Assembly (NCBI RefSeq): GCF_010668395.1
Contig: NZ_WUEY01000009.1
Location: 62,001-126,000, forward strand
DNA length: 64,000 bases
Source: Martinezella lusitana
GTDB taxonomy: Bacteria > Pseudomonadota > Alphaproteobacteria > Rhizobiales > Rhizobiaceae
Direction of reading: 5' to 3'
The notes beneath the pieces were generated by a model. That model searched no databases and was not told the origin of the DNA. It saw only the letters and a list, made by a program, of their open reading frames with translations. Made by a program: the position numbers and the translations under genes. The first letter of the stretch is position 1. Each line of letters opens with the position of its first letter. Positions 8,758 through 16,172 of this stretch are shown here, piece after piece.

Positions 8758-9234
8758 TCCCATCGCTGTTTCGCAAAAACTAGAGCGAATGGCGGTACCT
8801 CTGGCAGGAGGGAGACGATCTCCCGGGAGCTCCTGACAGCGCAGGAGACCGCATTCTCGAGCGACGAGTATATGCTCGACAAGCTGGTGAGGACGCAGTG
8901 CTACGGGCTGTCGACACGGCTCCTCAGCGTCACGTCGAATCCGCTGAACGCCCTGTATTTTTGCTGCGCAGGCTTGAGGGTAGACAATGATGGAAACGAG
9001 ATCGATGGCAAAGTCATCGTGCTATCGACGAAGTCATCCGAAGTCCGCTTCTTCGACGCCGACACCGTGAGCTGCATCGCGAAACTGGCGCTGATGGCAG
9101 AGTCGGAAAAGGATGCGCTAGACACAAGCATGGAGGCGGGCGCCTTCAACGGGACGGACGAATGCAAGAAGCTTCTCCACTTCATCAGAAGTGAGAAGCC
9201 GCACCTCGTAAGCGAGGTGCCGGTCGCACCTTGA
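8758..9234 (+). pseudogene. N-terminally truncated FRG-domain protein
   Basis: FRG proteins carry a conserved Phe-Arg-Gly start, then a helical segment and the block RLVRxQHxGLPTRLLDxTxNPLVALYFA. Here the second part is clear: SRELLTAQETAFSSDEYMLD, then KLVRTQCYGLSTRLL, then SVTSNPLNALYFCCAG. The opening (W/Y)RG segment is absent. The frame is closed by TGA at 8755-8757, and the first ATG (8872) falls inside the domain. Several usually conserved positions differ (CYGLST for HYGLPT, SVT for DWT/DVT). This is a 5'-truncated, drifting copy. A 120-aa product from 8872 could still be made. FRG domains occur in some phage-defence systems, which fits the accessory setting. Confidence 0.7.
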
Positions 9235-9268
9235 CTGAAATGATCGGTGATCGCTGCCCTGAGCAGGG

Positions 9269-10261
9269 CTACACTTTGGCAAAAAACTCTGCAGCTTTTC
9301 CCGCAACATCATCATGGACGACAGTTCTATTTAGCCGTTCGTGATCGATAAACAGTTCAGGCGCGGCTTCATGGCCAATTGCCGACCCTTCTGGAAGGAA
9401 AGTGTAATGGCCGACACCTCCGCCCAAAACTTCAAAATTACAGCGAGGGATATTTTGTGATAGCCATTCACAGCATTGTTTGGGCGGTGCGACATTATCT
9501 CCGTCACCACCTATCAGGTACACAGGCCGGTTGATCGCTTGAAGACTTTCCGGTGAAAAACCCAAGACGGAGCGGCCTGGAGCAATGGCGAAGACAGCGC
9601 GGATTCTGGGATCGGAAAAGTCACTTCGCCGCCGATCCCAAGACATCCGAAAAACTGGGTTCTCATATAGTCTTGGTAGTTCGTCGACGAGGTTTGGAAA
9701 TTCTCGCGGGCCTCGGACAGGACTCTTTTCCGGGTTGCCTGGCTCGAACTGCGAGAATGCAACACGGGCTCCAGCCAATAATAAAGCCGTGTATGCGCCC
9801 GCCGAGAAGCCCGCAGCGAAAATCTGTTCGTCTGTCTCAACCCCCAATGAACTCCGCCAACTAGGCTCATCAAGGATAGCCGAAAGATCAACTGCTCGCT
9901 CCCACATGCAAAGGAAACCCTCCGCGCGATAGGGTTCAGAACCTGTGTGGCCGTGATGATTGACTGCTAACGCTACAAAGCCGCGCTGAGCTAGCCGGAA
10001 TCCTAGCCACTCCAGTGCTTCCCCCGTAGCACCTGTTCCGTGCGAGAGGACAACCAGGGGAGGCACTTGGTTTGAGCGAGCTGGGGGTGCATTGAAGGCA
10101 ACGGGTTCTTTCCGGAACCATGATTTCTTTAATGGCACGTGAGCCACCCAACTCTCGTCGGCGGGATACCAGGCTGTCCAAGCCAAGGGTCGTGCGGCGG
10201 TTCCATCCCAATTTAACCGGTGAGGATCAACGCAAATTCCCGTTTTGAAACCAACCTGCAT
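9269..10261 (-). CDS. Alpha/beta hydrolase, dienelactone-hydrolase/PAF-acetylhydrolase-like
   Basis: Cytoplasmic or exported esterase-like serine hydrolase of 330 aa. The oxyanion-hole motif SHGTGAT is at about residues 73-79. The nucleophile elbow is GFSAG, with Ser153. The likely acid is in GGDGDNVAPP (about 255-264), and the catalytic His is in GVGHYTFLPEG. The pattern of a short N-terminal strand, then WYPAD, then PLVVLSHG, is that of predicted dienelactone hydrolases. No signal peptide is evident. The gene stands alone in the accessory region, between the FRG remnant and the IS66 remnant, and may have been carried in with them. The substrate is unknown. Confidence 0.85.
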   Translation of the reverse strand: MQVGFKTGICVDPHRLNWDGTAARPLAWTAWYPADESWVAHVPLKKSWFRKEPVAFNAPPARSNQVPPLVVLSHGTGATGEALEWLGFRLAQRGFVALAVNHHGHTGSEPYRAEGFLCMWERAVDLSAILDEPSWRSSLGVETDEQIFAAGFSAGAYTALLLAGARVAFSQFEPGNPEKSPVRGPREFPNLVDELPRLYENPVFRMSWDRRRSDFSDPRIRAVFAIAPGRSVLGFSPESLQAINRPVYLIGGDGDNVAPPKQCCEWLSQNIPRCNFEVLGGGVGHYTFLPEGSAIGHEAAPELFIDHERLNRTVVHDDVAGKAAEFFAKV

Positions 10262-10270
10262 AGCGCCCCA

Positions 10271-10549
10271 TCATTGTTGTGGGATGTCTGAACCACTTGT
10301 ATCGGCGTGAAATTCGCCTTGCTGGAGCCCAGCGACAAGAGGTTGCTTCTGGCTTTGTCCTTGCACGCGAGAGAGGGTGGCATAATTCCACGGCAAAAGC
10401 TCATCGACTCGACTCTGCTTGTGGCCGTTGACAATAGCGGTGAGTGCAGCGGTCTCCGACACGATTTGCGCTTTAACCTCAGCAGGCCAATTCCGGTGGG
10501 TCTCACGTCCAGACTTCCTAGCTGCGAGAAACTCCAGTGTACTCTCCAT
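10271..10549 (-). pseudogene. IS66-family remnant: TnpA-like start fused to TnpC-like end
   Basis: This 92-codon frame joins two parts of different IS66 genes. Residues 1-33 (ARKSGRETHRNWPAEVKAQIVSET) match the start of the IS66 accessory protein TnpA. Residues about 34-57 (ALTAIVNGHKQSRVDELLPW) match the extreme C-terminus of the DDE transposase TnpC. Everything between (the rest of TnpA, TnpB and most of TnpC) is gone, yet the reading frame stays open across the junction. No terminal inverted repeats were found nearby. It is a dead insertion sequence with an internal deletion; the fused peptide is probably non-functional. Confidence 0.75.
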
Positions 10550-10629
10550 GGAGAAACTCCCGTTGCTCGTCCATGGATATGGTAGTGGCTCGACCTCAAC
10601 GTTCTTGAGCCTCCGTCTTTGGAAGCGCG

Positions 10630-11001
10630 TCAGCCGTCAGCCGTTCCGGGATGCCATGCCTTTACCAAGCGGAGCAAGCCGGGAAATCGTGCCTCCAGAT
10701 CCTCATTCCGTACGCGACTGCGACGCTCCAGGCCGTATTGCCGCTGCCGTATGAGCCCCGCTTCTCGCAGCACTTTGAAATGGTGCGTTAGCGACGATTT
10801 CGGCCGGTCGAAACCAAACCATCCACAGGCGTGGTCATAGGCTTCCGACTCCAGAAGCAGCTTGTGGACGATGGTCAGGCGCAAAGGGTCAGCGAGCGCG
10901 CCCATGATGACATCCAGACGTAAATCGTCCGCCGCCGGTTCGGGCAATGGTGGCGGAAGTTCCTCGGAAGTGGGGTCGGTTCTGATTATCGCAAAGGTCA
11001 T
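10630..11001 (-). CDS. ArsR-family transcriptional repressor
   Basis: Winged-helix dimeric repressor of 123 aa. The core is at about residues 30-95: MGALADPLRLTIVHKLL, then the recognition helix (KSSLTHHFKVLREAGLI) and the wing (RQRQYGLERRSRVR). No obvious metal-binding ELCVCDL-type cysteine motif is present, so it is likely a sensor of an organic ligand or of redox state. It is divergent from the MFS transporter gene at 11111, and the 109-bp gap holds three copies of GTACGA-N6-TCGWAC. The natural reading is a repressor controlling itself and the exporter. Confidence 0.88.
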   Translation of the reverse strand: MTFAIIRTDPTSEELPPPLPEPAADDLRLDVIMGALADPLRLTIVHKLLLESEAYDHACGWFGFDRPKSSLTHHFKVLREAGLIRQRQYGLERRSRVRNEDLEARFPGLLRLVKAWHPGTADG

Positions 11002-11020
11002 GAGTGCTTTGTAGCACCAA

Positions 11021-11088
11021 GTACGATTCTTGTCGAACAGATATGTACGAGTTTAATCGAACCATGCTAAGTACGATTTAATTCGTAC
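11021..11088. promoter_or_regulatory. Three operator-like palindromes between arsR-type gene and MFS gene
   Basis: Three sites share the form GTACGA-N6-TCGWAC: 11021-11038 (right arm TCGAAC), 11045-11062 (TCGAAC) and 11071-11088 (TCGTAC, perfect). Starts are 24 and 26 bp apart. They fill the intergenic space between the divergent regulator and transporter genes and are the likely binding sites of the ArsR-type protein. Confidence 0.8.
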
Positions 11089-11110
11089 TGTCCCACGGAG
11101 CCCACCACCT

Positions 11111-12334
11111 ATGTCGTCGCTAGAATCTTCTCATACCGCGCATTCGCCCTTCGAGATCACGGCCCATTCGCCATGGCGAATGTGGACGGCCGCCTGGATC
11201 ATCACCGCGGTCTTCATTCTCTCCAACTCCGCCACCCCGCTTTATGTGCGATGGCAGGCGGCGATCGGCTTCTCATCGTCGACGCTGACCGTCATCTTCG
11301 CCGCCTATATCCTGGGCCTGTTGCTGACTCTGCTGGTCGCCGGACAATTCTCCGACCGCTATGGGCGCCGTCCGGTACTCTTGCCGGGGCTGGCGGCTGC
11401 GATCTTTGCCTGCCTGCTGTTCGCCAGCGCGCATTCGGTACTCATGCTGATTGTTGCGCGCTTCCTTTCAGGCGTTGCTGTCGGTGTTGTCGTGTCGGCG
11501 GGCATGGCAGCGGTGGTTGACCTCGGTGGCCCGGAGCGCAAGCGCCAAGCTTCTCTGATCGCGTCTGTTTCCATGGTTCTTGGCGCCGGTCTCGGGCCGT
11601 TGCTGGCGGGCAGTCTCGCCTTGTTGCTGGCAAACGCCGTGATCCCGATCTTTGCCGTCGAACTTGCCGTTCTTCTGACGGCGCTGGTTGTGTCGCTGAC
11701 CCTGCCGCTGACGCATCGCGGCACGCCCGCCGACCATAACTGGCGGCTGCACCTGCCGAGCGTTCCACACGCCAATCGTCGGCACTTGCTTTTCGGGATT
11801 GCGGTTTTCGGGCCTGGCATCACCGCGACCTCCTTCGTGCTGGCTCTCGGGCCATCTTTGCTGTCGCATCTTCTCGGCGTCACCAGCCCGCTGATCGCCG
11901 GAGGCATGGCCTGCTGCATGTTCCTGGCCGCGACAGGCGTGCAGTTCGCCGCTCGCCGGTTCTCTGTGCGCACCATTTTGCTGTGCGGGGCGACGGCGAC
12001 GGTCCTCTCCATGGCAGGAATTGCGTTTGCGGTGGCATCGTCGAATGCCGCAACGCTGATTGTTGCGGCGCTTCTCGCCGGGAGCGGCCAGGGCCTTGGG
12101 CAACTCGGTGGTCTGACCCTTATCGGCCTGCATGTGCCGGGCAACCATAGAGCTGAAGCAAACGCCGTTCTCAACATTGGCGGTTACATCCCTGCTGGTT
12201 TGATGCCCGTCGCGATAGGGTTCATTATCGACGCCGTTGGCCTTTCGCTCGGTGCAACGCTGTTTGCAGCGGTGCTGGCTTTTATCGCCGTGCTCGGCGG
12301 GGCTTTGGTTTTCCGCAAACTCGCCAGGGATTGA
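11111..12334 (+). CDS. MFS drug/metabolite efflux transporter
   Basis: Inner-membrane secondary transporter of 407 aa with 12 predicted transmembrane segments. The MFS signature between helices 2 and 3 is present (GQFSDRYGRRPVLL, residues about 78-91), followed by the helix 4 arginine in LIVARFLSGVAVG. The divergent ArsR-type repressor gene and the palindromes between them suggest induction by the exported compound. The sequence gives no substrate. A weak hairpin lies after the stop codon. Confidence 0.9.
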   Translation: MSSLESSHTAHSPFEITAHSPWRMWTAAWIITAVFILSNSATPLYVRWQAAIGFSSSTLTVIFAAYILGLLLTLLVAGQFSDRYGRRPVLLPGLAAAIFACLLFASAHSVLMLIVARFLSGVAVGVVVSAGMAAVVDLGGPERKRQASLIASVSMVLGAGLGPLLAGSLALLLANAVIPIFAVELAVLLTALVVSLTLPLTHRGTPADHNWRLHLPSVPHANRRHLLFGIAVFGPGITATSFVLALGPSLLSHLLGVTSPLIAGGMACCMFLAATGVQFAARRFSVRTILLCGATATVLSMAGIAFAVASSNAATLIVAALLAGSGQGLGQLGGLTLIGLHVPGNHRAEANAVLNIGGYIPAGLMPVAIGFIIDAVGLSLGATLFAAVLAFIAVLGGALVFRKLARD

Positions 12335-12793
12335 TGGTGAGTGAGCGTATCAATCAAGCGACGTGCTGCTTGATGTGATGATCGCCCTTCTGCTCGGCCC
12401 GACCGTTGGTTGTTGTCAATCCAACGGTCGCAGCCATTGGGAATTGTTTGGCCGTCATTCGAGGCGGTGCGAGCTGGCAAAACTCTCTTCAGAGCGAGGC
12501 TCGTCGTTGTGATCACGACGCAATTCGGTGCGCTCGAACCTTCTGCCGGGGATCCGGCTCCTCTGTTCCAACTTCAGTCTGGCAATACGCCGGCAATGTG
12601 ACGCTACGACATATGTTGAAGCTCAAGTTGCAGTCCAACACCAGTCAGGTGAGGCCTCATCCGAGAGGTTGCGTTGCTGGAAAGAGATTTCCGTTTCCGG
12701 CGAACTGAGAGATGGCTGTTTCTTTTAATCTACTATTTTTGTGGACAATATTCGCGATATCGAAAACGTGTTTTATCTTCTGAAGGGATGAGA
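12335..12793. other. Intergenic region between MFS gene and FMN reductase gene
   Basis: About 460 bp with no supported gene. It starts with a hairpin. The last 80 bp are AT-rich and must hold the promoter of the flavin reductase gene (around 12710-12780). Several short frames were judged spurious. Confidence 0.5.
12353..12374 (+). terminator. Hairpin after the MFS gene
   Basis: ATCAAGC pairs with GCTTGAT across an 8-nt loop, 18 nt after the stop codon. There is no strong T-tract, so terminator function is uncertain. Confidence 0.4.
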
Positions 12794-13354
12794 ATGAGCG
12801 CCCCCAAACTCGTCGGTATCGCCGGCAGCTTCAACCGGCCATCGAAAACCTACGCGCTCGTCCAGACTGTTACCGATCTGGCGAGCGAGCGTTATGGTTT
12901 TAAAAGCAGGGTCTACGATCTGCACGATGTTGGTCCCTCGCTCGGTGCTGCCCAGTGGCGCAAGGATCTCGATGAACAGGCGAAGGGCGTGATCGATGAG
13001 ATCGTGTCATCCGATGCTCTCATCATCGGTTCGCCGACCTTCAAGGGATCCTATCCCGGTCTTTTCAAGCACCTTATCGATCTCATCGATCCGCACGAAC
13101 TGCGCGCCAAGCCGATCATCATCACGGCGACGGGCGGCGGAGACAGGCATGCGCTGATGGTCGAGCATCAACTGCGGCCGCTTTTCGGCTTCTTCATGGC
13201 GCATACCTTGCCGACGGCCGTCTACGCGTCGGATCGGGACTTTACAGACTACAAGGTCTCGGCGGAACCACTCGCTGGCCGCATCAATGAGGTTGTCGGC
13301 GAACTCGCCGCTTTCTTTCCGCATCCGGTAACGGTGCTTGCGGCAGCAGAATGA
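12794..13354 (+). CDS. NADPH-dependent FMN reductase, SsuE/MsuE-like
   Basis: Flavodoxin-fold reductase of 186 aa that supplies reduced FMN to a flavin-dependent monooxygenase, typically in sulfonate desulfonation. The phosphate-binding start is VGIAGSFNRPSKTYALV (residues about 7-23). The second flavin-binding block is DALIIGSPTFKGSYPGLFKHLID, and ATGGGDRHALMVEHQLRPLF is the family motif. The frame is open from 12674, but the ATG at 12794 has GAAGGG six bases upstream and gives the usual family length. No monooxygenase gene lies beside it; the nearest enzymes are a serine hydrolase and a 1-Cys peroxiredoxin. Confidence 0.88.
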   Translation: MSAPKLVGIAGSFNRPSKTYALVQTVTDLASERYGFKSRVYDLHDVGPSLGAAQWRKDLDEQAKGVIDEIVSSDALIIGSPTFKGSYPGLFKHLIDLIDPHELRAKPIIITATGGGDRHALMVEHQLRPLFGFFMAHTLPTAVYASDRDFTDYKVSAEPLAGRINEVVGELAAFFPHPVTVLAAAE

Positions 13355-13412
13355 AGGGTTGATGGCGGTCGTGCGCGACCGTCTTGGATATGTCAACGGA
13401 ATGGAGGGTTAC

Positions 13413-13589
13413 ATGAAGTGGAATGTCATCAGCCGCCTGAAGACGATTTTTGCGGCACCTGCGTTGCAGCGGACGGATCCTCGCAGCCCGTCCACTGATT
13501 GGATCGGCGTCGACGAGCGGGATCGGGAGCTCTCCGCTCGCGACTACGAGATCTATTACTGGTGCTCCACACCGGCGCCCTGGTACTGA
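13413..13589 (+). CDS. Small hypothetical protein, 58 aa
   Basis: Small frame between the FMN reductase and hydrolase genes, same strand. It begins MKWNVISRLKTIF, has a polar middle and ends in an aromatic tail (DYEIYYWCSTPAPWY). GGAGGG lies 5 nt before the ATG at 13413, a strong start signal. No family is recognised. It may be a real small protein co-transcribed with its neighbours. Confidence 0.5.
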   Translation: MKWNVISRLKTIFAAPALQRTDPRSPSTDWIGVDERDRELSARDYEIYYWCSTPAPWY

Positions 13590-13654
13590 AAGGATGCGCC
13601 ATTGATTTCGTGTCGCGAGTTGAGCTCTCCAGCACTAATCGTCGCGAGGCTCCC

Positions 13655-14239
13655 ATGACCAGAGTGCTGATTGTGCCCGGGCTGTTCGGTTCGGGTGAAG
13701 GGCATTGGCAGCGCTACTGGCTGAAAGATCATCCCGATGTCCGGCTTGTCGAGCAGGACGACTGGGATTTTCCCAATCTTGGCAGCTGGATGGCAAAGCT
13801 GGAAGCGGCGTTGGAAGAAGCCGGCGAGGCCTATATCGTCGCTCATAGCCTGGGCTGTGTGCTAACGGCAAAATTGGCCAGGCGGCCGGCTGCGCGAAGG
13901 ATAAAGGGGGCGCTCCTCGTGGCACCGTGCGATATTCCGGTGACTGAGACGCTTCACGCCGGCCATCTCACGTTCGGCACGATGCCGACTGAAGCGCTGC
14001 CGTTTCCCAGCATTACGGTCGGAAGCCTGAACGACATCTACATGAGGCTTGACCGTCTCACCATGTTCGGGCGCCTGTGGAACACCGATGTTCGCAATAT
14101 CGGCCTGGCCGGGCATATCAATATTGCCAGCGGGTTCGGACGGTGGCCGAGCGGCTATGGTTTCCTGGAAATGCTGAAGGCGCGTACCAGGCATCGCCGG
14201 CCGCAAGGATTTTCGACGGCAATTGCAGCTTCCATTTAA
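13655..14239 (+). CDS. RBBP9/YdeN-family serine hydrolase
   Basis: Cytoplasmic alpha/beta hydrolase of 194 aa. The start (TRVLIVPGLFGSGEGHWQRYW) and the following DDWDFP are diagnostic for this family. The catalytic triad can be read as Ser65 in AHSLGCVLTAK, Asp in VGSLNDIYM and His in GLAGHINIASGFGRWPSGY. The family hydrolyses serine-ester or small acyl substrates, and its physiological role is poorly known. The frame extends upstream to 13499, but the ATG at 13655 opens the first beta-strand. The gene is collinear with the FMN reductase and peroxiredoxin genes. Confidence 0.9.
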   Translation: MTRVLIVPGLFGSGEGHWQRYWLKDHPDVRLVEQDDWDFPNLGSWMAKLEAALEEAGEAYIVAHSLGCVLTAKLARRPAARRIKGALLVAPCDIPVTETLHAGHLTFGTMPTEALPFPSITVGSLNDIYMRLDRLTMFGRLWNTDVRNIGLAGHINIASGFGRWPSGYGFLEMLKARTRHRRPQGFSTAIAASI

Positions 14240-14351
14240 ACGAGGGGCTTTTCATATTGAACGTTCGACGCCATTGTGCGGCGGATTTTTTTGATCCCGC
14301 CCTCGGCCGCCATTTCAGGCGTGCAACGCGGCGGCTTTTGGAGGTAAGGCA

Positions 14352-15011
14352 ATGAGTTTGCGCATCAACGATATCGCTCCGGATTTTACGGCGGAAACGA
14401 CGCAAGGCAGCGTTCAGTTTCATGATTGGATCGGCAATGGCTGGGCCGTGCTGTTCTCGCATCCGAAGAACTTTACGCCGGTCTGCACGACAGAACTGGG
14501 CGCGATGGCTGGCCTCGAAGGCGAGTTCCGCAAGCGCGGCGTTAAAATCATCGGCATTTCGGTCGATCCGGTCGAAAGTCATGGTCGTTGGAAGAACGAC
14601 ATCAAGACGGCGACCGGTTTCGATGTCGATTATCCACTGATCGGCGACAAGGATCTTAAGGTCGCCAAGCTCTACGACATGCTGCCGGCGGGTGCCGGCG
14701 AGAGTTCCGAGGGGCGCACCCCTGCCGACAATGCCACGGTTCGCTCCGTTTTTGTCATCGGCCCGGACAAGAAGATCAAGCTCATTCTCACCTATCCGAT
14801 GACCACAGGTCGCAATTTTGGCGAGATCCTGCGGGCGATCGATTCGATCCAGCTGACGGCCAAGCATCAGGTTGCGACGCCGGCAAACTGGCAGCAGGGC
14901 GAAGATGTCATCATCACGGCTGCCGTCTCCAATGAAGATGCCATCACCCGTTTCGGCTCGTTCGATACCGTATTGCCCTATCTGCGCAAGACCCGCCAAC
15001 CGACCGCCTGA
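14352..15011 (+). CDS. 1-Cys peroxiredoxin (Prx6 type)
   Basis: Thiol peroxidase of 219 aa that reduces hydrogen peroxide and alkyl hydroperoxides. The peroxidatic cysteine is Cys45 in NFTPVCTTELG, the Prx6 active-site signature, and the conserved Arg lies in RSVFVIGPDKKIKL. The C-terminal extension (TPANWQQGEDVIITAAVSNE) is typical of Prx6 and no resolving cysteine is visible, so reduction probably depends on an external thiol. GGAGG lies a few bases before the ATG. A strong bidirectional terminator separates it from the convergent LysR gene. Being beside a flavin reductase fits handling of peroxide from flavin chemistry. Confidence 0.93.
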   Translation: MSLRINDIAPDFTAETTQGSVQFHDWIGNGWAVLFSHPKNFTPVCTTELGAMAGLEGEFRKRGVKIIGISVDPVESHGRWKNDIKTATGFDVDYPLIGDKDLKVAKLYDMLPAGAGESSEGRTPADNATVRSVFVIGPDKKIKLILTYPMTTGRNFGEILRAIDSIQLTAKHQVATPANWQQGEDVIITAAVSNEDAITRFGSFDTVLPYLRKTRQPTA

Positions 15012-15046
15012 TCGAATTGGACGACTGAGGTTTGCGAATAATCAGG

Positions 15047-15075
15047 TGCGGCCTTAACGGCCGCATCGCTTTTTT
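15047..15075. terminator. Terminator between peroxiredoxin and LysR genes
   Basis: Perfect 7-bp stem TGCGGCC/GGCCGCA with a 5-nt loop, followed by TCGC and six T. It lies 36 nt after the peroxiredoxin stop and abuts the stop of the convergent LysR gene. Confidence 0.85.
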
Positions 15076-15977
15076 CACAGACGTACATTTTCGCGCAGGA
15101 ACTCCAGCAATGCGCGCACACGGGCCGGCAAGGGGCCGCCCTGGCCGATGTAGATCGCGTGGAATTCTTCGACATCGCCGGGATTGAGATCCTCCAGCAC
15201 CGTCAACAGGCGGCCTGACGCAATATCCGACTTGACGGTGAAAGCGGAGAGGCGAGCGAGGCCGGCGCCATCAAGGGCGAGATGCCGCATGGCCTCCCCA
15301 TCGCCCACTTGCAGGCTCCGCGCTGCAGGGATTGTCACAACCTCGCCGTCGATGCGCAGCGGCCAGCCTTCGATTGCCCGGGAATAGGCAAAGCCGATGC
15401 GGCAATGTTTCTCCAGCTCGGCTGCTGAGCGGGGCGCACCGTGCCTTTGCAGGTAATTCGGCGAGGCGACGATGACCTTGCGCGTCGCTCCAAGTTTGCG
15501 GGCCGTCAAGCTGGAGCTTTTCAGAGGCCCGGCGCGGATGGCCACATCGGCGCGCTCTTCCATCAGATCGACGATCCGGTCTGTGTGGAAAATCTCAAGC
15601 GAAACGTTCGGGTGAAGTGCCATGAAGGCTGGAACAAGCGGCGCCAATGCATGGTTGCCGAACGAGCCGCTGGTATTGATGCGGATATGTCCTGCAACCT
15701 GCTCTCCTGCCGAGGCATGACGCTCGGCCTCAGTAATGTCTGCAAGAATGGCAACGCTGCGCTCAAAGAAGACGCAACCCTCCGGTGTCAGCTGCAGCCG
15801 CCTCGTTGACCGGTTGATGAGACGCGCGCCGAGGCGCTTTTCCAATCGCGTGACGAGCTTGCTAACGGCGGACGGCGTCATGCGGAAGGCGGTGGCTGCG
15901 GCGGTAAAGCCGCCGAGTTCAACAGCACGGACAAAGACTTCCATTTCACCGGAACGATTGATCTCTTGACGGCTCAT
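15075..15977 (-). CDS. LysR-family transcriptional regulator
   Basis: DNA-binding regulator of 300 aa. The N-terminal winged HTH spans residues about 10-70 (MEVFVRAVELGGFTAAATAF, then the recognition helix and NRSTRRLQLTPEG), followed by a periplasmic-binding-like effector domain. The effector domain pattern (HIRINTSGSFGNHALAPLVP, DVAIRAGPL) is that of the DsdC/AaeR-like group that often controls oxidoreductases. It is divergent from an aldo/keto reductase gene at 16173, which is the most likely target. A near-palindrome (ATGAT-N8-ATCAT) overlaps its start codon. Confidence 0.92.
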   Translation of the reverse strand: MSRQEINRSGEMEVFVRAVELGGFTAAATAFRMTPSAVSKLVTRLEKRLGARLINRSTRRLQLTPEGCVFFERSVAILADITEAERHASAGEQVAGHIRINTSGSFGNHALAPLVPAFMALHPNVSLEIFHTDRIVDLMEERADVAIRAGPLKSSSLTARKLGATRKVIVASPNYLQRHGAPRSAAELEKHCRIGFAYSRAIEGWPLRIDGEVVTIPAARSLQVGDGEAMRHLALDGAGLARLSAFTVKSDIASGRLLTVLEDLNPGDVEEFHAIYIGQGGPLPARVRALLEFLRENVRL

Positions 15978-16091
15978 GATGAATTCAAATCATAAATCAT
16001 TTTCTTTTCGGTAATCTATATCAGCTTGTTCAGAGGATCTATCTCTTTGGAACGACCGGAGTGGTTTACCGTCTTCGCGGAAGCTGTGGAC

Positions 16092-16158
16092 CGCTCCATC
16101 CTATTGTTTTTACGCAAGTCCGGACGGAAAGCTGCGGCGCCCTTTTCCGGAGTTGTTC
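16092..16158 (-). repeat. Rhizobial intergenic mosaic-type repeat, copy A
   Basis: Read on the minus strand this ~67-bp segment matches the repeat at 41650-41721 over most of its length. Shared blocks include GGAAAAG, a TTTCC-TCCGGA block, GTAAAA and GGAT-GAGC. It is the kind of short palindromic repeat dispersed in Rhizobium intergenic regions. It ends directly before the ribosome binding site (AAGGAG, 16160-16165) of the aldo/keto reductase gene. Confidence 0.7.
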
Positions 16159-16172
16159 CAAGGAGACAGATG

